Positions 1 to 7,248 of a DNA stretch of 64,000 bases are shown piece by piece. Each line of letters starts with the position of its first letter. The first letter of the stretch is position 1. Source of the stretch: Natronosalvus rutilus (lineage in GTDB: Archaea; Halobacteriota; Halobacteria; Halobacteriales; Natrialbaceae); assembly GCF_024204665.1 (NCBI RefSeq), contig NZ_CP100355.1:186001-250000 (forward strand), in the 5' to 3' direction. The position numbers and the translations under genes are program-made. The notes beneath the pieces were generated by a model that worked only from the letters and a program-made list of their open reading frames with translations, was not told the DNA's origin and did no database searches.

Positions 1-851
1 CGCTTCCTCGTAAGTCACTCGCGCCGCCAGCGTTCTCCGCGCGCGAACTCCTCCCGCGGGTCGGCCTGGCCGTCTACGGCGTGATCGCCCTGTTCGTCTT
101 CGTCGCCCCCATCGCGAGCCTGCTCGTCCGGAGCGTCTCCACCCCCGGCGGCGAGTTCACCCTGGCTCACTACGGCTTCCTCCTCGAGCGCCAGGCGTCC
201 GCGGCGGCGTTCCAGGTGCGACCCTGGCCCGCCATCCGTAATTCCCTGCTGTTCGCCGCCGCGGCACTCGCCGTGTCCCTCCCGATGGGGGTCGTCGTCT
301 CGGTGCTGACGACGCGCCGGTACCGCGGGCGAAAACTCGTCGACGTGGTCGCCATGGCCCCGCTCGCCGTCTCCGGCATCGTCGTCGGCATCGGCCTGCT
401 CCGCGGTCCCGTTTTCGGGTTCGAGGTCTGGCACTATCGAATCACCGTCACGGGCGCGGTGGCCATCGTCGCCGCCCACGCCGTCGCCTGTTACCCGTTC
501 GTCGTCCGCACCGTCGCGCCGGGACTCGAGTCGATCGACCCCAGCTTGCTCGAGTCCGCTCGCGCGCTTGGAGCCTCTCGAACCAGGGCGCTGCTCGACG
601 TCGAGTTGCCCCTGGTTTGGCCCGGCGTAGTCGCGGGCGCGGCGTTCGCGGTGGCCATCTCGATGGGGGAGTTCTCCGCGACGGTGATCCTCGCGACGGG
701 TACCGACCAGTACACGATGCCGATTGCGATCGAACGATTCATCGGGCGCCGCCTCGGACCGGCGACCGCCATGGGTGTCGTCTTGCTCGTCGTCACCGCG
801 TTCAGTTTCGTCGTCATCGACCGCCTCGGGGGTGATCGCGTTGGCCTCTGA
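1..851 (+). CDS. ABC transporter permease (3' part; starts before window)
   Basis: Inner-membrane permease of a binding-protein-dependent importer. The reading frame is open from the window edge, so the N-terminal part is missing; the first ATG inside (base 81) lies in a membrane segment and is not the true start. About five membrane segments remain. The cytoplasmic EAA loop, which docks on the ATPase, is visible as ESARALGASRTRALLDVELP, followed by GEFSATVIL. The layout is that of the ThiP/FbpB family (thiamine or ferric iron uptake). It overlaps the ATPase gene by 20 bases, so the two are translationally coupled. The substrate cannot be told from this fragment. Confidence 0.85.
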   Translation, partial: LPRKSLAPPAFSARELLPRVGLAVYGVIALFVFVAPIASLLVRSVSTPGGEFTLAHYGFLLERQASAAAFQVRPWPAIRNSLLFAAAALAVSLPMGVVVSVLTTRRYRGRKLVDVVAMAPLAVSGIVVGIGLLRGPVFGFEVWHYRITVTGAVAIVAAHAVACYPFVVRTVAPGLESIDPSLLESARALGASRTRALLDVELPLVWPGVVAGAAFAVAISMGEFSATVILATGTDQYTMPIAIERFIGRRLGPATAMGVVLLVVTAFSFVVIDRLGGDRVGL

Positions 852-1977
852 GCGCAACGGACTCGAACGAGCGCAGGTGGCCGACCACCAGGCCGACGCG
901 GTCGACCCGGACGCTCCCGTCGCGCTCGAGCTCGACGGCGTCTCGAAAACGTACGGCGAAACGACGGCCGTCGACGACGTCTCGGTCCGCGTCCGCGAGG
1001 GCGAGTTCTTCACCCTCGTCGGCCCCTCGGGCTGTGGGAAGACCACCACGCTCCGGCTCGTCGCCGGGTTCGAAGCGCCGAGTGCGGGGACCGTCCGATT
1101 CCGCGGCGAGGACGTGACCGACGTCCCGCCCGAGGATCGCGACGTCGGCGTCGTCTTCCAGAACTACGCGTTGTTCCCGCACATGACCGTCGGCGAGAAC
1201 GTCGCCTACGGGCTCAACTTCGCCGAGCCGCCAGGGGACGTCTCGCGCGAGGAACGGGTTCAGGAGTTACTCGAGCTGGTCGACCTCGAGGGGATGGCCG
1301 ACCGCGACCCCAACGAACTTTCCGGCGGCCAGCAACAGCGCGTGTCCATCGCCCGCGCGCTGGCGCCCGGCCCGGACGTCCTCCTGCTCGACGAGCCGAT
1401 GAGCGCTCTCGACGCGCAACTCCGCGAGCGCCTCCGCGTCCAGGTGAAGGCGATCCAGCGGGAGCTAGCGATTACGACGGTGTACGTCACCCACGACCAG
1501 GAGGAGGCCCTCGCCATCTCCGACCGCGTGGCCGTGATGCGTGCGGGGGCGCCCGAGCAGATTGCCCCGCCGCGAACGATCTACCACCGGCCCGAGACGC
1601 GCTTCGTCGCTGAGTTCGTCGGGGACAACAACGTCTTCGAAGGCGAGGTCGTCGGCGTCGACGTCGACGGCTACAGGGGCGAGGCGCGGACTCGAGTCGA
1701 CGTCGCCGGAACCGAGTTCGACGTCGTGACTGGCCGGAACAACGTACCGAACCGAGGCGAGTCGCTGACCTTCTGTGTTCGACCCGAACACCTCACGCTC
1801 GAGGCGCCGGCCAACGTGATCGCAGGCACCGTCGAGAGTTCGGAGTTCCTCGGAGAGACGACGCGCGTCAACCTGGAGTGGCAGGGCCGGGACGTCGTGT
1901 TGCGAACGCGCGAGCCGCTCTCGGGCGAGGTTCGAGTCGGGTTCAGGCCGGGCGACGCCCACGTCGTCAGTCGGTGA
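832..1977 (+). CDS. ABC transporter ATP-binding protein (PotA/FbpC/ThiQ type)
   Basis: ATPase partner of the permease just upstream. Walker A GPSGCGKTT is at about residues 64-72, the Q-loop Gln near 110, the signature LSGGQQQR at 163-170, Walker B VLLLDE at 183-188 and the switch His near 221. After the nucleotide-binding domain comes a roughly 130-residue TOBE-like regulatory domain typical of PotA/FbpC/CysA ATPases. The start is taken as GTG 832 (a TTG at 841 is possible), because any earlier start would run deep into the permease. The last codon abuts the end of the convergent gene with no spacer. The substrate is likely thiamine, iron or a polyamine; the binding protein is outside the window. 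Confidence 0.9.
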   Translation: MIALASERNGLERAQVADHQADAVDPDAPVALELDGVSKTYGETTAVDDVSVRVREGEFFTLVGPSGCGKTTTLRLVAGFEAPSAGTVRFRGEDVTDVPPEDRDVGVVFQNYALFPHMTVGENVAYGLNFAEPPGDVSREERVQELLELVDLEGMADRDPNELSGGQQQRVSIARALAPGPDVLLLDEPMSALDAQLRERLRVQVKAIQRELAITTVYVTHDQEEALAISDRVAVMRAGAPEQIAPPRTIYHRPETRFVAEFVGDNNVFEGEVVGVDVDGYRGEARTRVDVAGTEFDVVTGRNNVPNRGESLTFCVRPEHLTLEAPANVIAGTVESSEFLGETTRVNLEWQGRDVVLRTREPLSGEVRVGFRPGDAHVVSR

Positions 1978-2730
1978 TCAGATCTCGTCCGTCGGAATCG
2001 GCGCGCGAGCCGTCACGAGGTCAGCGTTTCGCTCGAGGTCGTCCAGGGTGACGTCGGTCGGGCCGAAGAGAAACTCGAGGAAGCCACGAATCCGTTCGTC
2101 GTCGAGCCCTCGTCCTTCGGTCGTGAGCACTATCGCGACGGTCGCCGTCGACTGCTCCGGCGCGATCTCGTAACCGATGCCGAAGCCGCGCCACTCGTCG
2201 TTCGACGGCGTGAGCGAAATTTCGACGTACGTGTCCGTCGAAACCTTGTTGGACAGTCGTTTGAAGACCGAGTTCTTCTCGACGAGGCTGTCGGACCCCT
2301 CGCGCGCGTCGACGATGGACTCGAGGGTGAGACCGTCGACCGACGACCCGATCGTTCGGACGATCGCCTCGCCGTCGCGCACCGCGTGTTCCGTGCCGTG
2401 ATCGTCGACGATACGGTCGAACGCCCCGACGGACCCTTCGGTGGTGGCGTTCAGCCCGTCCGTTACGGTCGCGGCGTCGAACGAGCCGACGAGAATACGA
2501 TAGGGGTCGATCAATACGCGAGCGTCGACCTGGGACGCCTCGAGGACCGAAATCGTCTCGCCGACGGCGTCCTGGAGCGAGTATCCCTCGTCGTCGACGA
2601 GAGCCGCGGGGGCGTCGGCCGTGACGACCAGCTCGTAGTCGTCGGACGCGACCGCGTTCGGAACCCAGTTCAGAATCGATTGGAGGGACTCGTCGCGCTC
2701 GGACTCGTCGCTACGATCGGCCTCGAGCAT
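1978..2730 (-). CDS. Hypothetical haloarchaeal protein, 250 aa
   Basis: I do not recognise this family. The protein is acidic and soluble, with no membrane segment or Cys cluster. It looks like two alpha/beta repeats, with related phrases such as LDDLERNADLVTA and VSVLEAS. I start it at ATG 2730 because a clear TATAAA element (minus strand, 2791-2796) would put the transcript start near 2766. The frame stays open upstream to 2985 but then encodes no sensible N-terminus. It is convergent with the ABC ATPase, stop to stop with no gap. The next gene upstream (2988) is divergent. Confidence 0.7.
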   Translation of the reverse strand: MLEADRSDESERDESLQSILNWVPNAVASDDYELVVTADAPAALVDDEGYSLQDAVGETISVLEASQVDARVLIDPYRILVGSFDAATVTDGLNATTEGSVGAFDRIVDDHGTEHAVRDGEAIVRTIGSSVDGLTLESIVDAREGSDSLVEKNSVFKRLSNKVSTDTYVEISLTPSNDEWRGFGIGYEIAPEQSTATVAIVLTTEGRGLDDERIRGFLEFLFGPTDVTLDDLERNADLVTARAPIPTDEI

Positions 2731-2790
2731 CGTCGTACAACCGGCGCTCGAGGCGGAGAATCCGCGATTCCGGCGAGGTATCCGCGTCTC

Positions 2791-2796
2791 TTTATA
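2791..2796 (-). promoter_or_regulatory. TATA element for the 250-aa hypothetical gene
   Basis: TATAAA on the minus strand, in the otherwise GC-rich divergent region between this gene and the metallo-beta-lactamase gene. Its position predicts transcription from about 2766 and a leader of about 35 bases, which supports ATG 2730 as the start. Confidence 0.5.
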
Positions 2797-2987
2797 CGCA
2801 TCGCTACCCGTCGCAATATATCGGTCTTTTGGTGTCAATGAGTGGGATTGTTTGACGTCGCGTCGCCCGACGCACCCGGCTCGCCAGATAACGAGCGACG
2901 GTGTCGCGGCGTTCGGACCTTGGCGCGAACGCAGACCGGTTCGGGCGAGTGCCACAGATTCATCGTCCTCGAGTCGAAGGGACACGT

Positions 2988-3788
2988 ATGCCAGTCGAGC
3001 GACTCTACCGGCTGAACACGGCGACGTGGACCTTCGACAACAGCGCCGCGACCCAGCTCCAGGACCCCGGCGAACCCTACGTCGGCTGGTGTCCGTGCTA
3101 CCTGCTCGAGCACTCCGACGGACTCGCCCTGTTCGATACGGGCGTCAGTCACGAGATGGCGACGGCGCCGCTCGAGTACGGCCCGCGAGGGGCGCCGCAC
3201 ATGGCCGAGTTCGCCGAGACAATCGATCTCTCGGCGGGGAAGCCCCCGGTCGAGCACCTCGCGGACCTGGGTTACGAGCCAGGGGACGTAGACACGGTCG
3301 TTCTCTCACACCTCCACACCGACCACGCCGGCAACCTCGATTCGTTCCCCGAGGCGACCGTCGTCGTCCGGAAGGAGGAACTGCGCTACGCGTTCTGGCC
3401 CGACGGCCCCCAGCGACTGTTCTACCTCGAGGGCGACTTCCGCCACCTCCGGGAACTCGATGCCGACGTCGTCGCGATCACGGACGAGTACGACATCTTC
3501 GGCGACGGATCGGCCGTTGCCTTCCCGACACCAGGGCACACGCCGGGTCACCAGTCCCTCGAGGTGGACCTCGCCTCGGGGACGACGATCCTCGCGGCCG
3601 ACGCGGCGAACAGTCGCACGGGCTACGAGCAGGAACTGGCCGCCTCGTTCGCGTGGTCGCTCGAGGCGTCGGTCGACTCGATCGCCGCGATCAAGGATCG
3701 TGCCCGCGTCGCCGACGCGGACGTTATCGTCCACCACGATCCAGACGAACAGCGACGCCTGCCGGACCCGCCGAACGCGCTCGAGTGA
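2988..3788 (+). CDS. Metallo-beta-lactamase-fold hydrolase (AHL-lactonase-like)
   Basis: A 266-residue MBL-fold hydrolase. The metal motif HLHTDHAGN is near residue 105, a downstream His lies in TPGHTPGHQS, an Asp is in AADAANS, and a final His lies in VHHDP. This is the dinuclear-zinc arrangement of the N-acyl-homoserine lactonase (AiiA/AttM) branch, including the DTGVSHE loop near the N-terminus. The true substrate is unknown; in haloarchaea this group need not act on homoserine lactones. The start ATG 2988 is the first good Met, and the protein begins with the usual beta-strand. It is apparently monocistronic; the following 168 bases contain a TATA-like sequence for the next gene. Confidence 0.85.
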   Translation: MPVERLYRLNTATWTFDNSAATQLQDPGEPYVGWCPCYLLEHSDGLALFDTGVSHEMATAPLEYGPRGAPHMAEFAETIDLSAGKPPVEHLADLGYEPGDVDTVVLSHLHTDHAGNLDSFPEATVVVRKEELRYAFWPDGPQRLFYLEGDFRHLRELDADVVAITDEYDIFGDGSAVAFPTPGHTPGHQSLEVDLASGTTILAADAANSRTGYEQELAASFAWSLEASVDSIAAIKDRARVADADVIVHHDPDEQRRLPDPPNALE

Positions 3789-3823
3789 GTCGTGTCACCT
3801 GGGCATACAAAATAACACATGGT

Positions 3824-3833
3824 TATATTTATG
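3824..3833 (+). promoter_or_regulatory. Candidate TATA element for the terpene-synthase-like gene
   Basis: TTATATTTAT is the most AT-rich stretch between 3789 and 3956. If used, it gives a leader of about 100 bases before ATG 3957, long for a haloarchaeal mRNA. A second AT stretch (ctatata) touches the ATG itself and is too close to serve as its TATA box. The long leader could hold regulation, but I see no convincing fold. Confidence 0.35.
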
Positions 3834-3956
3834 AGGTTGTCACACGCTACTATGGCCCATAGCACACCCGCCGCTCTGTAGACGACACCAACGAGTCGCA
3901 CCCTCGGTGACACCTCGGGCCGAAAAACGTCCTTCGTCGTACCGACTCCCTATATA

Positions 3957-4943
3957 ATGACCACACGGAACACAAATCTCACCGGCACGACCCACCTCGA
4001 GCGGATCGAGCGAACGGCCCTTCCCGCGTCCGTTTCGACCCTCCTCGAGACCTACGAGGAAACCGTCGACGAACGGGACCGTTTCCTCTGGAAGTGGCTC
4101 TACTACCTCTTTCCGGAGATTACCCTCTCGTGTGTCCGCCCCGACGACAGCCAGCAGGTCCGAGAGAGTAAGCTGCTGGCGTCGCTGTACGTCACCATCC
4201 TCGACGATCTCGCGGAACGCGACGAGGACGTACACACGTTTCGGGAAGCCGCGAAAGCGCCGTTCGACCACCGGGTGGCCGACGAGACGCGTCCGGAGGT
4301 CGACGCGGCGGCCGTCGCACTCGCCCACGAGGTCTGGGAGCACGTCGCTGACAGGCTCGAGTCGGCACCCCAGTACCCGGAATTTTGTGACCTCCTCCAG
4401 TTCGACCTCGACCGGACCACCACCGCCATCGAGTACACCTACCTGCTGAACCACCACCTCGAGCTGGCGTCCCTCGAGGAAACCGCCATTTACGACAGTC
4501 ACAACATGATGCTGTTCACCTACGCCGCCATCGACCTGCTATACTCGCCGGCGTTCGACCGTTCCGAACTCGGACAGCTGCGGGAGGTACTCAGACGCGC
4601 CCAGCAGATGACCCGCATCGGCAACTGGGTCACCACGTGGGAGCGCGAACTCGAGGAGGGAGACTGCAGTTCCGGCGTCGTCGTCTCCGCCGTGGAACGA
4701 GGCGTCGTTTCACGCGAGCAACTCGAGCGATTGCGGGCCAATCCCGCGACCGCCAATCGTGACGAGATCGTCGCGCGGATCCACGAGGCGAATATCGAAG
4801 ATCGATTACTCGAGCGGTGGTCGGAGCACTACGAGCACGTCGAGGGGGACGCCGCCGACATCGAGACCGTCGATATCGGAGCGCTTCTCGAGGGGCTCGA
4901 GACGGTGCTCGCGTGCCATCTGGAAAGCCGGGGGCGAAAATGA
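3957..4943 (+). CDS. Class I terpene synthase-like protein, 328 aa
   Basis: Length and motif layout match bacterial and fungal class I terpene cyclases. An aspartate-rich motif DDLAE (residues 83-87, DDxxE) follows a hydrophobic helix. The NSE-type motif is N223, T227, E231 within GNWVTTWERELEEGD, including the basic-Glu pair and trailing Gly-Asp seen after the cyclase motif. The 140-residue spacing equals that of sesquiterpene cyclases such as pentalenene synthase. The protein is mostly helical with no membrane anchor. The usual phosphate-sensing Arg about 46 residues before the NSE motif is not obvious. The C-terminal RWSEHY could stand for the Arg-Tyr pair. Expected role (inference): magnesium-dependent ionisation of a prenyl diphosphate. 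The next gene, 157 bases on, is a regulator. A non-catalytic relative is possible. Confidence 0.65.
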   Translation: MTTRNTNLTGTTHLERIERTALPASVSTLLETYEETVDERDRFLWKWLYYLFPEITLSCVRPDDSQQVRESKLLASLYVTILDDLAERDEDVHTFREAAKAPFDHRVADETRPEVDAAAVALAHEVWEHVADRLESAPQYPEFCDLLQFDLDRTTTAIEYTYLLNHHLELASLEETAIYDSHNMMLFTYAAIDLLYSPAFDRSELGQLREVLRRAQQMTRIGNWVTTWERELEEGDCSSGVVVSAVERGVVSREQLERLRANPATANRDEIVARIHEANIEDRLLERWSEHYEHVEGDAADIETVDIGALLEGLETVLACHLESRGRK

Positions 4944-4963
4944 AGGCGCGTGTGAAAACGGAA

Positions 4964-4987
4964 GCGAACGCAAATGCGAATGCGAGA
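4964..4987 (+). repeat. Four degenerate 6-base units after a stop codon
   Basis: GCGAAC, GCAAAT, GCGAAT and GCGAGA follow one another 21 bases after the stop of the terpene-synthase-like gene. No gene is seen in the rest of 4944-5099. Confidence 0.5.
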
Positions 4988-5099
4988 ATGACCGCCCGGA
5001 GAGCGACGTCGTCACCGCGTCGCCGGACAGACGGACACCGACTCGCCACGACCGGGGGCAGCCGACCCCACGAACGTCCCACTCTGATGGTGATCGGAC

Positions 5100-5891
5100 G
5101 TGACTGACCGAGAACGAACCGATCAGGAACCCCGCTGGGATCGAGACTTCGTCCAGGAAGTGATGACCCGGTCCGAACTACTGGAACTGTTGGCCGACCG
5201 ACCGCGGACGGCCCGCGAACTGGCCGACCAACTCGAGATGGCCCGGTCGACCGTCCACCGGGCGGCCGATGCGCTCGAGGCGCACGGACTGGTCGAGAAA
5301 CCGGCCGACCGCTTCGAGAGCACCGGCCTCGGCGACGTCGTCGCCGACGAACTCCGCACGTTTCGAACGAACCTCGAGGCCGCGAGACGGATCGAGCCGT
5401 TCTTGAACACGATCGACGACTCGGCGCCGGAGCTCCCGATCGAGCACTTCACCGACGCGACCGTGACCTGTTCGGGCCACCGGCAGGCACACGTCGGCAT
5501 CAAGCGCATCACCGAGCTCATCGAGGCGACGGACTCCCTCCGGATGTTCTCGAGCATCATCTCGCCGCTCTACGTCGACGTGGCCCGACGGGAGATCCTG
5601 GATGGTATGGAAATCGAAGTGATCTTCGACCAGCAGGTCATCGAGATCATCCTCGAACAACACGTCGAGGAGGCAATGGAGGCGTTCGAAACCGGCCGGT
5701 TCGAGGTCTACGTCGCCGAAAACGTTCCTTTCGAACTCTTTCTCTTCGACGAGCGGGTGGGCCTTGCGGCCCACGACGAGTCGGGTATCGCCCGCGCGTT
5801 CGTCGAAACGACCGATGCCGGGGCGCGAACGTGGGCCGAATCGCTCTACGCGGAGTACGCGGCGGACACGGACGCGTTTCGAATGGAGTGA
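5100..5891 (+). CDS. Winged-helix transcriptional regulator with FilR1-type C-terminal domain
   Basis: A 263-residue archaeal regulator. Residues 20-80 form a winged helix (TARELADQLEMARSTVHRA is the helix-turn-helix). The remainder (about 95-260) matches the FilR1/DUF1724 ligand-sensing domain common in methanogens and haloarchaea: ITELIEATDSLRMFSSIISP, then IEVIFDQQVIEIIL and FELFLFDERVGLAA. The start is GTG 5100. It follows the terpene-synthase-like gene on the same strand after 156 bases, so it may be co-transcribed or may control it. The effector is unknown. Confidence 0.85.
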   Translation: MTDRERTDQEPRWDRDFVQEVMTRSELLELLADRPRTARELADQLEMARSTVHRAADALEAHGLVEKPADRFESTGLGDVVADELRTFRTNLEAARRIEPFLNTIDDSAPELPIEHFTDATVTCSGHRQAHVGIKRITELIEATDSLRMFSSIISPLYVDVARREILDGMEIEVIFDQQVIEIILEQHVEEAMEAFETGRFEVYVAENVPFELFLFDERVGLAAHDESGIARAFVETTDAGARTWAESLYAEYAADTDAFRME

Positions 5892-6219
5892 CGGGAACGT
5901 CGATTCCGTCACGCGAGACGCTGGAATCGTGACTGCTGCCGTCTCGAGACGCCGTCCTCGACGGTTCGACATCGTCTCAAGGTCGCTCGTGATCGTTGCT
6001 CGGGTTCGTTGCTCGAGATTGCCGCACCAGCATATACTGTTCGATCGATACAATCCGTTCGGCTGATGCAAAGCCGTCGAACGTTCGGACGTCTCTCATT
6101 CGTGCAATTCAGCCGATTCGTCACCGAATTATTCCATCGAGTATATACAACTCGCTGGTGTCCCTCTCGAACGATGGGACGTCGGTCCCTTCGAACGGAC
6201 TACTCACAGGAATCCACCA
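5892..6219. other. 328-base gap without a gene
   Basis: No coding frame shows haloarchaeal composition here. The region is AT-richer than its surroundings. It holds TATA-like tracts near 6028 (catatactg) and near 6139-6147 (gtatataca). The second is the better candidate promoter for the HalOD1 gene at 6220. Confidence 0.5.
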
Positions 6220-6510
6220 ATGACCAGTATGGACCCTAATCTCGATATCGTGGCACGGGACCCCTCCACGGACACGTATGAATTTCGACTCGACGACAAT
6301 CGCGAAACGACGGTGTCGATCGCCGAGGCCATGGCGACGATTCGAGGCTGTCCGTCGACCGATCTGCGACCACTTTACCACGACGTCGATCCAGCATTGC
6401 TCGAACGCGTCGGCTCCCGGTCGAGTCGACAGTCATTTCACTTCGTCAGCAACGGTTTCGACGTCACTGTCAGTGGCACCGGGACGGTTCGAATCGAGCG
6501 CCTGGACTGA
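6220..6510 (+). CDS. Stand-alone HalOD1 output-domain protein
   Basis: A 96-residue protein consisting of one HalOD1 domain, a haloarchaeal output module usually fused to receiver or PAS domains. Family landmarks are TVSIAEAMATIRGC, then DLRPLYHDVDPALLERV, and near the end FHFVSNGFDVTVSGTGTVRIE. There is no receiver, kinase or DNA-binding domain. The start could be ATG 6220 or the Met at 6229. It lies between two regulatory genes. A second stand-alone HalOD1 protein sits at 62524-62865. The biochemical function is not known. Confidence 0.8.
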   Translation: MTSMDPNLDIVARDPSTDTYEFRLDDNRETTVSIAEAMATIRGCPSTDLRPLYHDVDPALLERVGSRSSRQSFHFVSNGFDVTVSGTGTVRIERLD

Positions 6511-6786
6511 TCGTTCGAGCGGTCGGGCGGTCGAGAGGTAGAGCACTCGCGCGTCCGAACGCACAACGGGAAGCAAACAGATTCCCTCCGAGCTGCAACT
6601 GGCGTGCATAGCGCGACTCGTCGTTCACGAACAGCCTCCGGTTTCTGGCCGACGGGTCCGGGAGTCGTCGATCATTGGGTGCTCGAGGAACGTTCACGTG
6701 GTCCGAACGGTACGGAAAATCCGGTCAAAACACGTAGGAACCGAGATTATTCCCGTCACCACCCAACCCCAGCGTACGATCAGCAC

Positions 6787-7188
6787 ATGACGACGAACAT
6801 CCCATCACCAGCGCTATTCGAGCAGGCCGGCGAAGTTACCTCGACGTTCGACCTTCTGGCCGACCAGCGGCGCCGCGTGGTGGTACGATACCTCGAGGAA
6901 ACGACCGGCCCGGCGACCCTCGGGGAACTGGCCGAGGAAATCTCGGTTCGCGAATCGAGCGGTCGGTTGCACTCGATCTCCGACCACGCGGACGCCCAGC
7001 ACGACCACCTCCGGTCGATCACGATCTCGCTCCACCACGTACACATTCCCAAGCTCGCCGACGCGGACGCGATCGACTACGACCCGGAGACGAAGACGGC
7101 CCTCCTCACCGAAACCGGGGAACGCATCGCCGCTCGGATGGACGCAATCTGTGGCGAGCCACGGGATACCTACGACCGCTCGTCGTAG
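6787..7188 (+). CDS. Winged-helix protein, DUF7344-like
   Basis: A 133-residue protein that starts, like many haloarchaeal regulators, with a short leader and then FDLLADQRRRVVVRYLEE, a helix-turn-helix opening (ATLGELAEEI), and a wing ending with IDYDPETKTALLTETG. This is the pattern I associate with the DUF7344 family. Its middle part is His-rich (SDHADAQHDH, LHHVHIP), which could reflect metal binding but is not diagnostic. It ends 60 bases before the aldehyde ferredoxin oxidoreductase gene on the same strand and may regulate it (inference). Confidence 0.75.
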   Translation: MTTNIPSPALFEQAGEVTSTFDLLADQRRRVVVRYLEETTGPATLGELAEEISVRESSGRLHSISDHADAQHDHLRSITISLHHVHIPKLADADAIDYDPETKTALLTETGERIAARMDAICGEPRDTYDRSS

Positions 7189-7248
7189 CCTCCACGACCG
7201 AACTCGACAACCGGTACCGTTTTGCACGGCCGCGTGACACAGTGAGGT

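Noticed and set aside
2731-2790. RRNRGFSASSAGC just upstream of the 250-aa protein, resembling a Tat/lipobox signal
   Set aside because: There is no hydrophobic stretch between the arginines and the Cys, and the TATA element places transcription too near for this to be a signal peptide.
2988-3788. Quorum-quenching lactonase assignment
   Set aside because: The fold and metal motif support only an MBL hydrolase; lactone specificity is not visible from the sequence.
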